Source: Cohnella caldifontis
GTDB taxonomy: Bacteria > Bacillota > Bacilli > Paenibacillales > Paenibacillaceae
Direction: 5' to 3'
NCBI RefSeq assembly: GCF_029360585.1
Contig: NZ_JAQZSJ010000007.1
Span: forward strand, 121,844 to 185,843
Length of the DNA stretch: 64,000 nt
Shown: one piece after another, positions 43,476 to 52,310 of the stretch
Position numbering within the stretch: position 1 is the stretch's first letter
Layout: each line of letters starts with the position of its first letter
Notes under the pieces: model-generated
Database searches by the model: none
What the model saw: the letters and a program-made list of their open reading frames with translations, nothing else
Told to the model about the DNA's origin: nothing
Made by a program: the position numbers and the translations under genes

Positions 43476-45019
43476 GGCGCCGCCACCTCCTTCTGCTGCT
43501 TCTTGACGCCCAGCATGTAGTAGCCGATTTCCTGTTCCGTCAAGCTTTCGTCATTGTCCAGCACCGCCACGATCTCGCCGTTATAAATCACGGCAATCCG
43601 GTCGCTCAGGCTCATGACTTCGGACAGCTCCGCGGATACGAGCAGCACGGCCGCTCCGCCGTCCCGCCGTTTCACGATTTCGCGGTGGATGAATTCGATC
43701 GCCCCGATATCGACGCCCCGCGTCGGCTGGGATGCGATCAACAGCTTCGGGTTTTTGGACAATTCCCGGGCAATGACGACCTTCTGAAGGTTGCCGCCGG
43801 ACAAGGAGCCCGCCATCGCTTCTTCGCTGGCGGCGCGAACGTCGAACAACTGCATCATGACTTTCGCGAATTCTTTCATCTTCTTTTTATGGATGAAAGG
43901 ACCCCAGGTGAATTCGGGATTCCGATAGTGGTCGAGAATCAGGTTTTCCGCGATGGAGGACGTGAGGCACGCCCCCGACGTCTGCCGGTCCTCGGGCACA
44001 TGGCCGACCTTCATCGCGCGGATTTCCGCGACGCTTTTGCCGATCAGGTTCTCCCCGAAATAGAGCGCTTCGCCGGAGCTGGCCGGATGGAGACCGGTCA
44101 GCACTTCCACGAGCTCCGTCTGCCCGTTGCCTTCCACGCCCGCGATTCCCAAAATCTCTCCTTGGCGAATCTCGAGCGACACGTCGCGCAGCACCGGAGC
44201 GCCTTTCTCGTTCACCGCGTTCAGACGCCTAACGGACAAGACCGTATCTTTCGGTTCGGCCGGCCGCTTCTCGACGCTGAACAGCACGTCTCTGCCAACC
44301 ATCAGGCGGGATATTTCCTCTTGGTTCGTGTTTTTCGTCTCCAGCGTGGCGATCGTTTTGCCGGCTCTCAGAACCGTCACGCGATCGGAAATTTCCATCA
44401 CTTCTCGAAGCTTGTGGGTGATGAAAATGATCGTATGCCCTTGGCCGATCAACGCTTTGATCGAATGGAACAATTCGTCGGTTTCCTGCGGCGTCAGAAC
44501 GGCGGTCGGTTCGTCGAGAATGATCAGCTTGGCGCCGCGGTACAGCACTTTCAAAATTTCGACCCGCTGCTTCTGCCCGACCGGAATGTGCTCGACCTTC
44601 TCCAGCGGATCGACTTTCAGCCCGTACGTCTCGATCAGCTTGCGGATTTCGTCCTGTTCCTTCAGCTGATCGCGGAACATGGAGAGCGGCCCCCGGCGAA
44701 GCTCGTCGCCCAGCACGATGTTCTCCGCCACGGTCAGCGAAGGCGCGAGCATGAAATGCTGATGGACCATGCCCATGCCCTGCCGGATCGCGTCGCGCGG
44801 TCCCTGCAGCTTGAGCGGGCTTCCCCGGTAGGCGATCGTCCCGCTTGTAGGCGCTTCCAATCCGAACAATATTTTCATGAGCGTCGATTTTCCGGCTCCG
44901 TTCTCCCCGACAAGCGCATGGATTTCGCCTTCACGCACCGTCAGGTCGATGCCTCGGTTTGCGGCTGTCCCATTGGGATACACTTTGTGGATCTCTTTCA
45001 TTTCCAGCAGGATTGTCAT
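43472..45019 (-). CDS. Nucleoside ABC transporter, tandem ATP-binding protein
   Basis: About 515 residues with two ABC domains. The first has Walker A ALVGENGAGKSTLMKILFGL and Walker B LIILDEPTAVLTPQ; the second has a degenerate Walker A (GIAGVEGNGQTELVEVL) and signature GSLSGGNLQKVVIARELS. This two-domain layout is typical of RbsA/YufO/NupO. ATG 45019 is preferred by spacing from GGGGTG, but ATG 45025 and GTG 45031 are in frame. First of the three membrane-complex genes. Confidence 0.92.
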   Translation of the reverse strand: MTILLEMKEIHKVYPNGTAANRGIDLTVREGEIHALVGENGAGKSTLMKILFGLEAPTSGTIAYRGSPLKLQGPRDAIRQGMGMVHQHFMLAPSLTVAENIVLGDELRRGPLSMFRDQLKEQDEIRKLIETYGLKVDPLEKVEHIPVGQKQRVEILKVLYRGAKLIILDEPTAVLTPQETDELFHSIKALIGQGHTIIFITHKLREVMEISDRVTVLRAGKTIATLETKNTNQEEISRLMVGRDVLFSVEKRPAEPKDTVLSVRRLNAVNEKGAPVLRDVSLEIRQGEILGIAGVEGNGQTELVEVLTGLHPASSGEALYFGENLIGKSVAEIRAMKVGHVPEDRQTSGACLTSSIAENLILDHYRNPEFTWGPFIHKKKMKEFAKVMMQLFDVRAASEEAMAGSLSGGNLQKVVIARELSKNPKLLIASQPTRGVDIGAIEFIHREIVKRRDGGAAVLLVSAELSEVMSLSDRIAVIYNGEIVAVLDNDESLTEQEIGYYMLGVKKQQKEVAAP

Positions 45020-45092
45020 GGTCATCCACACCCCGATTCGTGAAATTGGAGGGGCGCGCCTGGGCGTCGCCCCCCAACCTGCCGCGATTCGC

Positions 45093-46160
45093 TTACAGAA
45101 TCGACTTCACTTGGATTTCGCCGCTGGACAATTTGTCTTCGATTTCTTTCATCTTGTCCTTGATGGCTTGCGGTACGTTCTTGTCGTACAGATCGTCTTT
45201 CGCGAGACCTACGCCGCCTTCTTTAAGGCCCAGGACTTCGTTTTTGCCGAACGGCAGCGTTCCTTGTTTGAACAGATCGAACGCGCGATATACCGCCGCG
45301 TCGTTGTTCTTCATCATGGAAGTCAGCACGTTGCCCGGGTACAGCGGGTTCTGGTTGCCGTCCACGCCGATCGAATATTTCCCTGCCGATTTGCTTGCCT
45401 CGAGCACGCCGAGACCTGCGCCGCCGGCCACCTGGAAGACGATGTCCGCTTTTTGCGTGTTGTATTGGGCCAGCGCCAATTCCTTGCCTTTCGGCGCGTT
45501 CGCGAAGTCGCCGATGAAGGAAGCGACGATTTTCACGTCCGGATCGACATATTGGGCGCCTTGCTCGTAGCCCGCTTTGAAGTCGTTGATGATCGGGATG
45601 TCCATGCCGCCGACGAAGCCGATGACCTTATCCGGGTTGGCGTTCGGCAGATCCTTGCTTTCCGTTACGAGTGCCGCGAACGCGCCCGCCAGGAAGGAAC
45701 CTTCGCTCTGCGAGAACAGCATCGAGTAAACGTTCGGGATGTCCGTGATCTTATCGTCGAAGAATACGATTTTCTGCTTCGGATAACGCGCCGCGACGTC
45801 CTTGACGATCTCCGTCATCTGGCTGGTGCCGGTCAGGATGACGTCGTATTTGCCGCTCGATACGAGAGACTCGAAGCCTGCCGCCCAGTCGGCTTGGTTC
45901 GTGCCGCCCTCGACGGTTTTAATGTCGTAGCCCAGTTCCTTCTGCGCTTTCTCCATGCCTACTTGAGCGGAATCGAAGAAGCCTTTGTCCCCCAGCGTGC
46001 CGTTCACGTAGAAAGCGGCGCTCAGTTTTTTGCCGCCGTCCGCGTTTCCTCCGTCGTTCCCCGATGCCGAAGAACCGGAGCCGCCTTTACCGCAGCCTGC
46101 CAACACCATCAGGAATGCCAATGCCAATGCCGTGAATTTCAGCCAACCGATGCGTTTCAT
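45093..46160 (-). CDS. BMP-family nucleoside-binding lipoprotein
   Basis: 355 residues. Signal peptide with lipobox LAGC (Cys 23), Gly/Ser linker, then the BMP fold: FYVNGTLGDKGFFDSAQVGM, VILTGTSQMTEIVKDVAARY, VGFVGGMDIPIINDFKAGYE and VFQVAGGAGLGVLEA. BMP proteins such as PnrA and BmpA/YufN bind purine or pyrimidine nucleosides. It lies between the ribokinase and the ATPase genes and supplies substrate to the permeases. Confidence 0.92.
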   Translation of the reverse strand: MKRIGWLKFTALALAFLMVLAGCGKGGSGSSASGNDGGNADGGKKLSAAFYVNGTLGDKGFFDSAQVGMEKAQKELGYDIKTVEGGTNQADWAAGFESLVSSGKYDVILTGTSQMTEIVKDVAARYPKQKIVFFDDKITDIPNVYSMLFSQSEGSFLAGAFAALVTESKDLPNANPDKVIGFVGGMDIPIINDFKAGYEQGAQYVDPDVKIVASFIGDFANAPKGKELALAQYNTQKADIVFQVAGGAGLGVLEASKSAGKYSIGVDGNQNPLYPGNVLTSMMKNNDAAVYRAFDLFKQGTLPFGKNEVLGLKEGGVGLAKDDLYDKNVPQAIKDKMKEIEDKLSSGEIQVKSIL

Positions 46161-46188
46161 AGGTAGTCCTCCTTGACTGTGCCTTTTA

Positions 46189-47124
46189 TTATTTTTGTTT
46201 CAGCAAAGCCTCAAGAATGAAGGATTCGGTCTGCGCGAGATCCGGGATCGAGGCTTGCGCCCCTTTGCCCGTAACCGTGATCGCCCCGACGGCGGACGCG
46301 AATTTGGCGGCGGTCCACACGTCCTTGCCGCCGATAAGCGAAGCTCCGATCGCCCCCGCGAAAGCATCCCCCGCCGCCGTCGTATCGACGGCTTTCACGG
46401 CGAAAGCTTCCACGTAACGGTTGCCGGTCGCTTCGGCGACGACGACGCCTCTTGCCCCCAGTTTCGCGAAGACGGTTTTGACCCCCCGTCTCTGCAATTC
46501 CACGGCCGCCAGCTTCGCCGATACGCGGTCGCGCACTTCGATGCCGGTCAATTGCGAAATTTCGCTTTCGTTCGGGACGATGTAGTCCACTTTCTGAAGC
46601 AGATCGTCCGGAATCGGCTGCGCCGGAGCCGGGTCGAGCAACACCTTCACCCCATGGCGGCTGGCGATCGACACCGCTTCCATAACCGTCTCGAGCGGAA
46701 TTTCCAATTGCACCATGAGCAGCTTCGCCTCGCCGATCAACCGTTCATGCCGCCGGATATCTTCCGGCGTCAAACGCTGATTGGCGCCGGGCGAAACGAT
46801 GATATTGTTGTCACCTGACGAGTCGAGCGTGATAAAGGCGATTCCTGTTGCCTCTTCCGAGATTCGCCCGATGGGACCGACGTCGACTCCGATCTCCTCC
46901 AGGTTGCGGAGAAGTTGGTCGCCGAAAACGTCTTGTCCCACTTTGCCGATCATCGACACCTCGGCGCCTTGCTTTCGGGCCGCGTACGCCTGATTGGCTC
47001 CTTTGCCTCCGGCGCTCATGAAGAAGTTTTTACCCAGCAAGGTTTCGCCCTTCGCGGGTTTTCGATCTACGCTGACCACCATGTCCATATTCAAGCTGCC
47101 CACTACCACGATCTCAGAACCCAT
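46189..47124 (-). CDS. rbsK: Ribokinase
   Basis: 311 residues from ATG 47124 (GGGAGG nine bases upstream). PfkB fold: VVVGSLNMDMVVSVDRKPAK at the start, SAGGKGANQAYAARKQGAEV (substrate glycine motif) and VDTTAAGDAFAGAIGASLIG (catalytic Asp and anion hole). It phosphorylates ribose released by the nucleoside hydrolases, feeding the pentose phosphate pathway. Its first codons overlap the repressor gene end by 11 bases. Confidence 0.93.
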   Translation of the reverse strand: MGSEIVVVGSLNMDMVVSVDRKPAKGETLLGKNFFMSAGGKGANQAYAARKQGAEVSMIGKVGQDVFGDQLLRNLEEIGVDVGPIGRISEEATGIAFITLDSSGDNNIIVSPGANQRLTPEDIRRHERLIGEAKLLMVQLEIPLETVMEAVSIASRHGVKVLLDPAPAQPIPDDLLQKVDYIVPNESEISQLTGIEVRDRVSAKLAAVELQRRGVKTVFAKLGARGVVVAEATGNRYVEAFAVKAVDTTAAGDAFAGAIGASLIGGKDVWTAAKFASAVGAITVTGKGAQASIPDLAQTESFILEALLKQK

Positions 47125-48121
47125 AGGTGCGGTCCTCCCCACTGCATGTTTCTCTGTGTACAAGCTCGTGTTTCAAAATCACGTTTTTCGTTTCGGACCT
47201 CACCCCCTTAACCCGTTCGTCCAGCAGCTTCACCGCGGTGACGCCGATCTGGTACGCGGGAATCGAAATGGTGCTCAGCTTCGGCCGGCTCATCCGGGAA
47301 AACAGGATGTCGTCGCATCCGATGACGGAAATGTCGTCCGGGACTTTAAGCCCGCGGTCCTCGATGACGTTAATGGCGCCGTAGGCGACCAAATCGTTGG
47401 AGGCGAATACCGCGGTGGGGCGGTACTCTTTCAAAATCGCCTCCATCTGCTGGACCCCGGATTCGTAGTGGAAGGCCCCGTTGCTGTAGAAAGGTTCGAG
47501 GCCCGCTTCCTCCATGGCGGCCAAATAGCCCAGCTTGCGCATTTCGGAAGACTGGACGAAATTCGGTCCGGCCAAGTGGCAAATCCGCCGGTGTCCGAGT
47601 CCGATCAAATACCGGACCGCGTCAAACGCCGCCTGGCGGTTATCGATGGATACCGCGTCGAAAGGAGCGCCCGAAACGAGACGGTCGCAAAGCACGATCG
47701 GCGTCCGCAAGCTCGAAAGACCCGTTACCTGTTCTTCTTTCAAGATCGAGGAGATCAGCACGATGCCGGCGGCTTGCTGCTCGACCATTCTTTGAATGTA
47801 TTCCCTCTCGATCTTGGGTTCGTTGTCGGAGTTGCTGATGAAGAGCGAATAGCCGTACATGTGGGCGGCGTCCTCGATTCCCCGCGCGAGCACGGGAAAG
47901 TACGGGTTGGTCATGTCCGGGACGATGAGGCCGATCATGTTGGAAGTGTTGTTGGCCAGATTGCGGGCAACGGCGTTCGGTCGGAAGCCCAGTTCCTCGA
48001 TCGCCTGCTGTACGCGCTGCCGGATCTCCTCCTTGACTTGCGGGTTTTGGTTCAACACCCGGGATACCGTGGCCTTCGATACTTGGGCGCGGGCCGCAAC
48101 GTCATTGATGGTAATTTTCAC
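47114..48121 (-). CDS. LacI-family repressor of the nucleoside operon
   Basis: 335 residues from GTG 48121 (GGAGGT upstream). The helix-turn-helix is TINDVAARAQVSKATVSRVL with hinge FRPNAVARNLANNTSNMIGL. The periplasmic-binding-like domain has VPDMTNPYFPVLARGIEDAA and SVIGCDDILFSRMSRPKLST, typical of ribose/purine-type regulators. An operator palindrome overlaps its own ribosome site, and another lies before the divergent hydrolase gene. Likely inducer: ribose or a nucleoside (inference). Confidence 0.92.
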   Translation of the reverse strand: MKITINDVAARAQVSKATVSRVLNQNPQVKEEIRQRVQQAIEELGFRPNAVARNLANNTSNMIGLIVPDMTNPYFPVLARGIEDAAHMYGYSLFISNSDNEPKIEREYIQRMVEQQAAGIVLISSILKEEQVTGLSSLRTPIVLCDRLVSGAPFDAVSIDNRQAAFDAVRYLIGLGHRRICHLAGPNFVQSSEMRKLGYLAAMEEAGLEPFYSNGAFHYESGVQQMEAILKEYRPTAVFASNDLVAYGAINVIEDRGLKVPDDISVIGCDDILFSRMSRPKLSTISIPAYQIGVTAVKLLDERVKGVRSETKNVILKHELVHRETCSGEDRTYGF

Positions 48122-48133
48122 TAAAAGTACCTC

Positions 48134-48149
48134 CAGAAACCGGTTTCTG
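48134..48149. promoter_or_regulatory. LacI-type operator O1
   Basis: CAGAAACCGGTTTCTG, a perfect 16-bp palindrome touching the ribosome site of the repressor gene. It has the central CG of LacI-family operators. Confidence 0.85.
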
Positions 48150-48379
48150 AATGAAGGTGGAATAAGAAAGCGTTCCCATGGAGAATGTAGCACATCGATT
48201 CGACAAAGGCAAGAGATTTGTTCCGCATCGATAGAAAGTCGGAAATGTCCTTTTAAATCAAGGCTATTCAGCATCACCCCCAGATCTCGGACTTCGATTC
48301 TCAAAATAATCGACTTGAAATATCTGATTTCACGTGATAGATTTTGATTCGAAGCCGATTTCTTTTTTTGATCTATCGT
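48150..48379. other. Divergent control region between the repressor and nucleoside hydrolase C genes
   Basis: A gene-free, AT-rich stretch between two operators (centres 244 bp apart). It holds a 7-bp inverted repeat GATAGAT...ATCTATC just before O2. I cannot assign clear -35/-10 pairs, although promoters for both directions must lie here. Confidence 0.5.
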
Positions 48380-48391
48380 GAAACCGGTTTC
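48380..48391. promoter_or_regulatory. LacI-type operator O2
   Basis: GAAACCGGTTTC, the same 12-bp core as O1, about 40 bases upstream of the start of nucleoside hydrolase C. Confidence 0.8.
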
Positions 48392-48432
48392 TCAAAATTT
48401 CCGGGCGCACTGCCCCCATCGAAAAGGAGCGA

Positions 48433-49419
48433 ATGAACGTGCCTCAAAAAGTGATCCTGGATGTGGATACCGGCTCGGACGACGCCGTCGCCATCATGAT
48501 GGCCATCCTGGCTCCGGAAATCGACCTCGTCGGCATCTGTTCTGTAAACGGTAACAAGGGCATCGAAAACACCACGGAAAATACTCTCCGCACGGTGCAG
48601 CTGCTGGGCTCCGACGTCCCGGTGTACAAAGGGTGCCCCGCTCCGATGGTCAAACGGCTGTTCCCGGGCCGTTACGGATGGACGAGAGCGCAGAAGGTCG
48701 GCGAAGTCGACGGCAAAAAGGTCGAATACCATACCGATTTCCTGGACATGCTGCCCCCCGCCTCCATCAAGCCCCAGCCGCAGAACGCGGTCTCCTGGCT
48801 GATCGACACGCTGATGGCCTCCGATGGGGACATCACGATCGTTCCGGTCGGTCCATTGACGAACCTGGCGATGGCGATCCGCATCGAGCCCGCCATCGTT
48901 TCCAAGATCAAAGAAGTCATCTTGATGGGCGGCGGCCATCGGATTACCAATACGACATCGGCCGCCGAATTCAATATTTGGGAAGATCCGGAGGCAGCCC
49001 AGATCGTGCTGACGAGCGGCTGCAAGGTTACGCTCGTTCCGCTGGACGCCACGCACGCCGCGTACGTTACGGCCCAGGAGAGCAAGGAAATCCGGAGCAT
49101 CGGCACGCCCGCCGCGATCGCGACGGCGGATTTGATCGATCAGCGGATCAAAGCGTATAACGTCGCGCAGCCCATGAAGGTGCAAGATTCCGCGCCCGTT
49201 CACGACGCCCTCGCCGTGCTGGCGGTCATCGATCCGACCGTTCTCCAGGAAGTCCGGTTCGCCAGGATCGACGTGGACATCAGCGGCGGTTTTGCCGACG
49301 GCATGACGATCGTGGACAACCGGGCGCTGCCGGACTATCCGAAAAACGCCTATATCGCGCTCGATGCCGACCGCGAGAAATTCGTGCGGATGCTGAAACA
49401 CTATCTGTCCAAATCTTGA
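48433..49419 (+). CDS. Nucleoside hydrolase (IUNH family) C
   Basis: 328 residues from ATG 48433 (AAAGGAGCG). VILDVDTGSDDAVAIMMAI has the metal motif; TIVPVGPLTNLAMAIRIEP, VILMGGGHRITNTTSAAEFN and SAPVHDALAVLAVIDP follow. MGGGH and the AAEFN contact match the well-studied inosine-uridine hydrolase branch more closely than A and B do. Transcribed away from the operon, but it shares the operator region, so co-regulation is likely. Confidence 0.93.
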   Translation: MNVPQKVILDVDTGSDDAVAIMMAILAPEIDLVGICSVNGNKGIENTTENTLRTVQLLGSDVPVYKGCPAPMVKRLFPGRYGWTRAQKVGEVDGKKVEYHTDFLDMLPPASIKPQPQNAVSWLIDTLMASDGDITIVPVGPLTNLAMAIRIEPAIVSKIKEVILMGGGHRITNTTSAAEFNIWEDPEAAQIVLTSGCKVTLVPLDATHAAYVTAQESKEIRSIGTPAAIATADLIDQRIKAYNVAQPMKVQDSAPVHDALAVLAVIDPTVLQEVRFARIDVDISGGFADGMTIVDNRALPDYPKNAYIALDADREKFVRMLKHYLSKS

Positions 49420-49445
49420 CGCGAACCAAGCAATACGACACGGAT

Positions 49446-49475
49446 AATGCGTAACTTATGCATTCCGAATCACAC
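49446..49475. repeat. Palindromic element, diverged copy 2
   Basis: ATGCGTAACTTATGCATTC followed by CGAATCAC resembles the right half of the element at 38532-38577. It is next to the terminator at 49478. Confidence 0.4.
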
Positions 49476-49477
49476 GC

Positions 49478-49515
49478 AAAAAACCTGGCCATCGCCCGCG
49501 ATGGCCAGGTTTTTT
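49478..49515. terminator. Bidirectional terminator
   Basis: AAAAAACCTGGCCAT and ATGGCCAGGTTTTTT form a strong stem flanked by A and T runs, serving hydrolase C (plus) and the DMT gene (minus). Confidence 0.92.
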
Positions 49516-49526
49516 AAGCCCTGTCG

Positions 49527-49955
49527 TTATTTGAACTTGAACACGATAATGCCCGCGATCATGATGGCCAAACCCGCGATCCGGTTCCATTCCAACGGGA
49601 TTTTCGGCGTGCCGAGCAGCCCGAGGCTGTCGATCAGGAAAGCGAACAGCAGCTGCGATACGAGCACGATCGCCACCGAATACGACGGGCCGAGCTTGGC
49701 GATGCTCTGGGTGACGGTGAAAATGATGGCGACACCCAGCAGTCCGCCCATCATGTAGCCTTTTTGGATGTTCGCGAGCTGACCGGGACTGCCGCCTTTC
49801 AGCAACAGGTATAACAACAATGAAAGGACGAATCCCGTGGCATGCACATAGGTGGTGGTCAGCCAAATTCCGACCTTCTCGTTCACTCTGGCGTTCATGA
49901 CCCCTTGAATGGCGATCACGATCCCGCCGACAATCGATAGCAAAACGCCTGCCAT
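49527..49955 (-). CDS. Small DMT-family transporter (DUF606/YdcZ type)
   Basis: 142 residues with five hydrophobic helices. LLSIVGGIVIAIQGVMNARV and EKVGIWLTTTYVHATGFVLS are the half-size DUF606 pattern; such proteins work as dimers. The Crp/Fnr gene lies 25 bases upstream on the same strand, a pairing that suggests regulation of this carrier. Substrate unknown. Confidence 0.87.
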   Translation of the reverse strand: MAGVLLSIVGGIVIAIQGVMNARVNEKVGIWLTTTYVHATGFVLSLLLYLLLKGGSPGQLANIQKGYMMGGLLGVAIIFTVTQSIAKLGPSYSVAIVLVSQLLFAFLIDSLGLLGTPKIPLEWNRIAGLAIMIAGIIVFKFK

Positions 49956-49980
49956 CCGATTCCCTCTCCCCGCTCGTTCT

Positions 49981-50688
49981 TCACTTGTACAGCCGGTCGT
50001 CCGCCAACGTCCGCAAACGCCTTTCGTCCAGTACTTTGATGACTCCTCTGCGGCGCTCCAAGACGCCGATCCCCTCCAATTGCCGAAGCACCCGGTTCAA
50101 GTGGCGGTAGCTGGTCCCGAGCATTTCCGCCATTTCGATCAGATTGGAAACGCGGATTTCTTCCTCCGTCTTCTCCCCGCCGTGCGGACGGGCTTCCGGG
50201 AGCAGCGACAGCAAATAGCTGGCCACCCGGTTTTCGGCGGGATACAGCAGATTATAGGAAGACGCGTTGCCCAGCGTGTTAAGCTTCCGGCTGAGGTTCC
50301 GGATCATGAACTGCAGGAACGCGGGATTGCCCATTTCCGTCTTCATCGCGTCTTTCCGGCACAGAAACAGCAGCGTGGCCTTACCCGCGGCTTCCACCGT
50401 GTTGCCGGCGGGTTCGTTGCCCATCCATTCCGCGTCCCCGATCAGCATCGGCGGTTTGGAGAAACGCAGAAGCATCGTTTTTCCGCTCGGCAGCAAGTGA
50501 TACACTTTCAGCCGGCCCTCCGCGACGACATAGAGACCGTCCAGATGTTCTCCGAAGGTACAAACCTTCTCCTTATCCGCGTACGTATGGAGTTCCATTC
50601 GGCTCGCCCCGGCCTCGGTGAATACCCCGTCCAGCCCTAAGCGTTTCAGGATCGCCCCAACCGCAGCCGCGTCTTTGGTCTTTTCCAA
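49981..50688 (-). CDS. Crp/Fnr-family regulator (YeiL-like)
   Basis: 235 residues from TTG 50688 (AAGAAGGTG seven bases upstream); the frame extends to 50799 without a ribosome site. Residues 10-120 form a cyclic-nucleotide-type sensor fold (LDGLYVVAEGRLKVYHLLPS); no cAMP-type RxS motif is seen. The helix-turn-helix is VSNLIEMAEMLGTSYRHLNR. This SYRHLNRVLRQL text is typical of YeiL-like proteins, linked elsewhere to nucleoside metabolism or late growth. Upstream of and probably co-transcribed with the DMT gene. Confidence 0.85.
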   Translation of the reverse strand: MEKTKDAAAVGAILKRLGLDGVFTEAGASRMELHTYADKEKVCTFGEHLDGLYVVAEGRLKVYHLLPSGKTMLLRFSKPPMLIGDAEWMGNEPAGNTVEAAGKATLLFLCRKDAMKTEMGNPAFLQFMIRNLSRKLNTLGNASSYNLLYPAENRVASYLLSLLPEARPHGGEKTEEEIRVSNLIEMAEMLGTSYRHLNRVLRQLEGIGVLERRRGVIKVLDERRLRTLADDRLYK

Positions 50689-50879
50689 TGCCGCGCACCT
50701 TCTTCGCAAGCCCGGTCCTGCAGGATCCGGAGTTCCCGCAAAACCAAGTGTAGTGGATGATGGTTTCGCCATAATAGGACATATGTCCTTTTCTAGCAAG
50801 TCGATCGCCGGGGATGTTTCCGGACGCTGCCCATGTACGCCGGAATCGATCCGAGGGCAAAAAAACTACGGTTGACTAA

Positions 50880-51110
50880 TTGACATACAGAAGATTTGCC
50901 TTATGCCGATCGTTACGGACACCACAGCCGCTATTGGAGCAATGTCAACGTTTTTCAAATCGTAACGGACAACACGGACCTTAAGCGCCCCACTTCGCGG
51001 CTAATCAGCGGTATTTTTGCTGAATAAGTGCAATCGTGTCCGTTAGAATACGATAAGTTGAGGAATGCCCCCGATAACGTCCTCTGTGTCCCTTAGCCTG
51101 ATGGTGTCCA
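50880..51110. repeat. Degenerate ~50-bp periodic tract with inverted halves
   Basis: CGTTACGGAC at 50911 and CGTAACGGAC at 50961 are 50 bp apart. In the opposite sense GTGTCCGTTA at 51036 and GTGTCCCTTA at 51086 are again 50 bp apart. So two direct pairs face each other around about 51000. No gene is visible in 50689-51189 apart from this tract and the terminator that follows it. Confidence 0.5.
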
Positions 51111-51147
51111 TGTTTTTCGACCTGGTATGCGAATGGGTCAGTCGTAG

Positions 51148-51175
51148 AAAAAAAAGCCCGGCACGGTAGCCAGGC
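51148..51175 (-). terminator. Terminator of the Gfo/Idh oxidoreductase gene
   Basis: On the minus strand GCCTGGC and GTGCCGGGC form a stem, followed by eight T residues. Confidence 0.85.
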
Positions 51176-51189
51176 ATAGCAAACGAATC

Positions 51190-52188
51190 TTACGTCCCCA
51201 ACCGAATCCGTTCGCCCCGCTTGGCGGAAGCAAGGCAGGCTTCGAGCAGGCGCATCCCGGCCACCGCGTCTTCGGCCGGATAGGCAGGCGGCTCGAGTCC
51301 CCGGACGACGCGCGCGAATCGGTCGGCTTGGACCACGTACGCGTTGACGCCGTACGGTCCTTCCTTCCGGACGCTGCCCCGGACCTCCACGGTCAGGCCG
51401 TCGTTTTCCAGGCCCGGCAGGAAGGCGGGCTCCAGCACGATCCGTCCTTCCGAGCCGACGATCTCCAGCCGGTTGCGGTCCGCGGCCCACATGCCGCAAT
51501 CGAACGACATGGCGACGCCGTCCGGAAACTCCACCAAGCCGGAAGCCATCATGTCCACGCCTCCGTGCTCCGGCGAGAACAAGGCCCGTACCGTGACGGC
51601 TTCCGGTTCGGTTCCCATGATCCAGCGGGCCGCGCTCAGGGGATAACATCCGACGTCGTACAAGCCGCCGCCTCCCCATTCCGCCACGTGGCGGATGTCG
51701 CCTTTGCTGCCCGCGCCGTTGTATGAGAACGCCGCTTGGATGGCGCGTACGGGGCCGATTTCCCCGCTCGCCAGGATCTCCTTGACCCGGGCGATCCGCG
51801 GATGATGGCGGTACATGAACGCTTCCGCCAGATGCACGCCGGCAGCCCGGCACGCGTCGGCCATTTCCCGCGCTTCCTCGGCCGTCAGCGCCAGCGGTTT
51901 CTCGCAGAGCACGTGCTTGCCGGCCTGAGCCGCGGCGATCGTCCACGGCTTGTGGAGATGGTTCGGCAGCGGGATGTAAACCGCCTCGATATCGGGATCC
52001 GCCAGCAGCTCCTCGTAGCTGCCATAGGCTCTCGGCACGCCATACCGGTCCGCCTTGGCGCGGGCCTTCCCCAGGTCCCGGCTGGCGATGCCGAGCAGCT
52101 CCGCCGTTTCCGACGCGAGCAGCGCCGGAATAACGTCCCGGTCCCCGATATTCGCCGCGCCCAGCATGCCCCAACGCAATTTTTTCAT
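51190..52188 (-). CDS. Gfo/Idh/MocA-family NAD(P)-dependent oxidoreductase
   Basis: 332 residues. LRWGMLGAANIGDRDVIPAL is the Rossmann dinucleotide loop, VYIPLPNHLHKPWTIAA and HVLCEKPLALTAEEAREM give the catalytic lysine (EKP motif), and DVGCYPLSAARW is the C-terminal domain signature. Known members oxidise sugars, inositols or dihydrodiols. No neighbouring sugar gene narrows the substrate. It is divergent from the HAD gene. Confidence 0.9.
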   Translation of the reverse strand: MKKLRWGMLGAANIGDRDVIPALLASETAELLGIASRDLGKARAKADRYGVPRAYGSYEELLADPDIEAVYIPLPNHLHKPWTIAAAQAGKHVLCEKPLALTAEEAREMADACRAAGVHLAEAFMYRHHPRIARVKEILASGEIGPVRAIQAAFSYNGAGSKGDIRHVAEWGGGGLYDVGCYPLSAARWIMGTEPEAVTVRALFSPEHGGVDMMASGLVEFPDGVAMSFDCGMWAADRNRLEIVGSEGRIVLEPAFLPGLENDGLTVEVRGSVRKEGPYGVNAYVVQADRFARVVRGLEPPAYPAEDAVAGMRLLEACLASAKRGERIRLGT

Positions 52189-52310
52189 CAGCGTTTCATC
52201 CCTTCGTTACCCATTTTGTCCCATTATAGCATAGGGTGCGGTCTTTCTCGTCCGGAGCTTTTGCGCTACAATGGTACGCATATGCGCTGCTGACAGAAAG
52301 GATGAAACGA

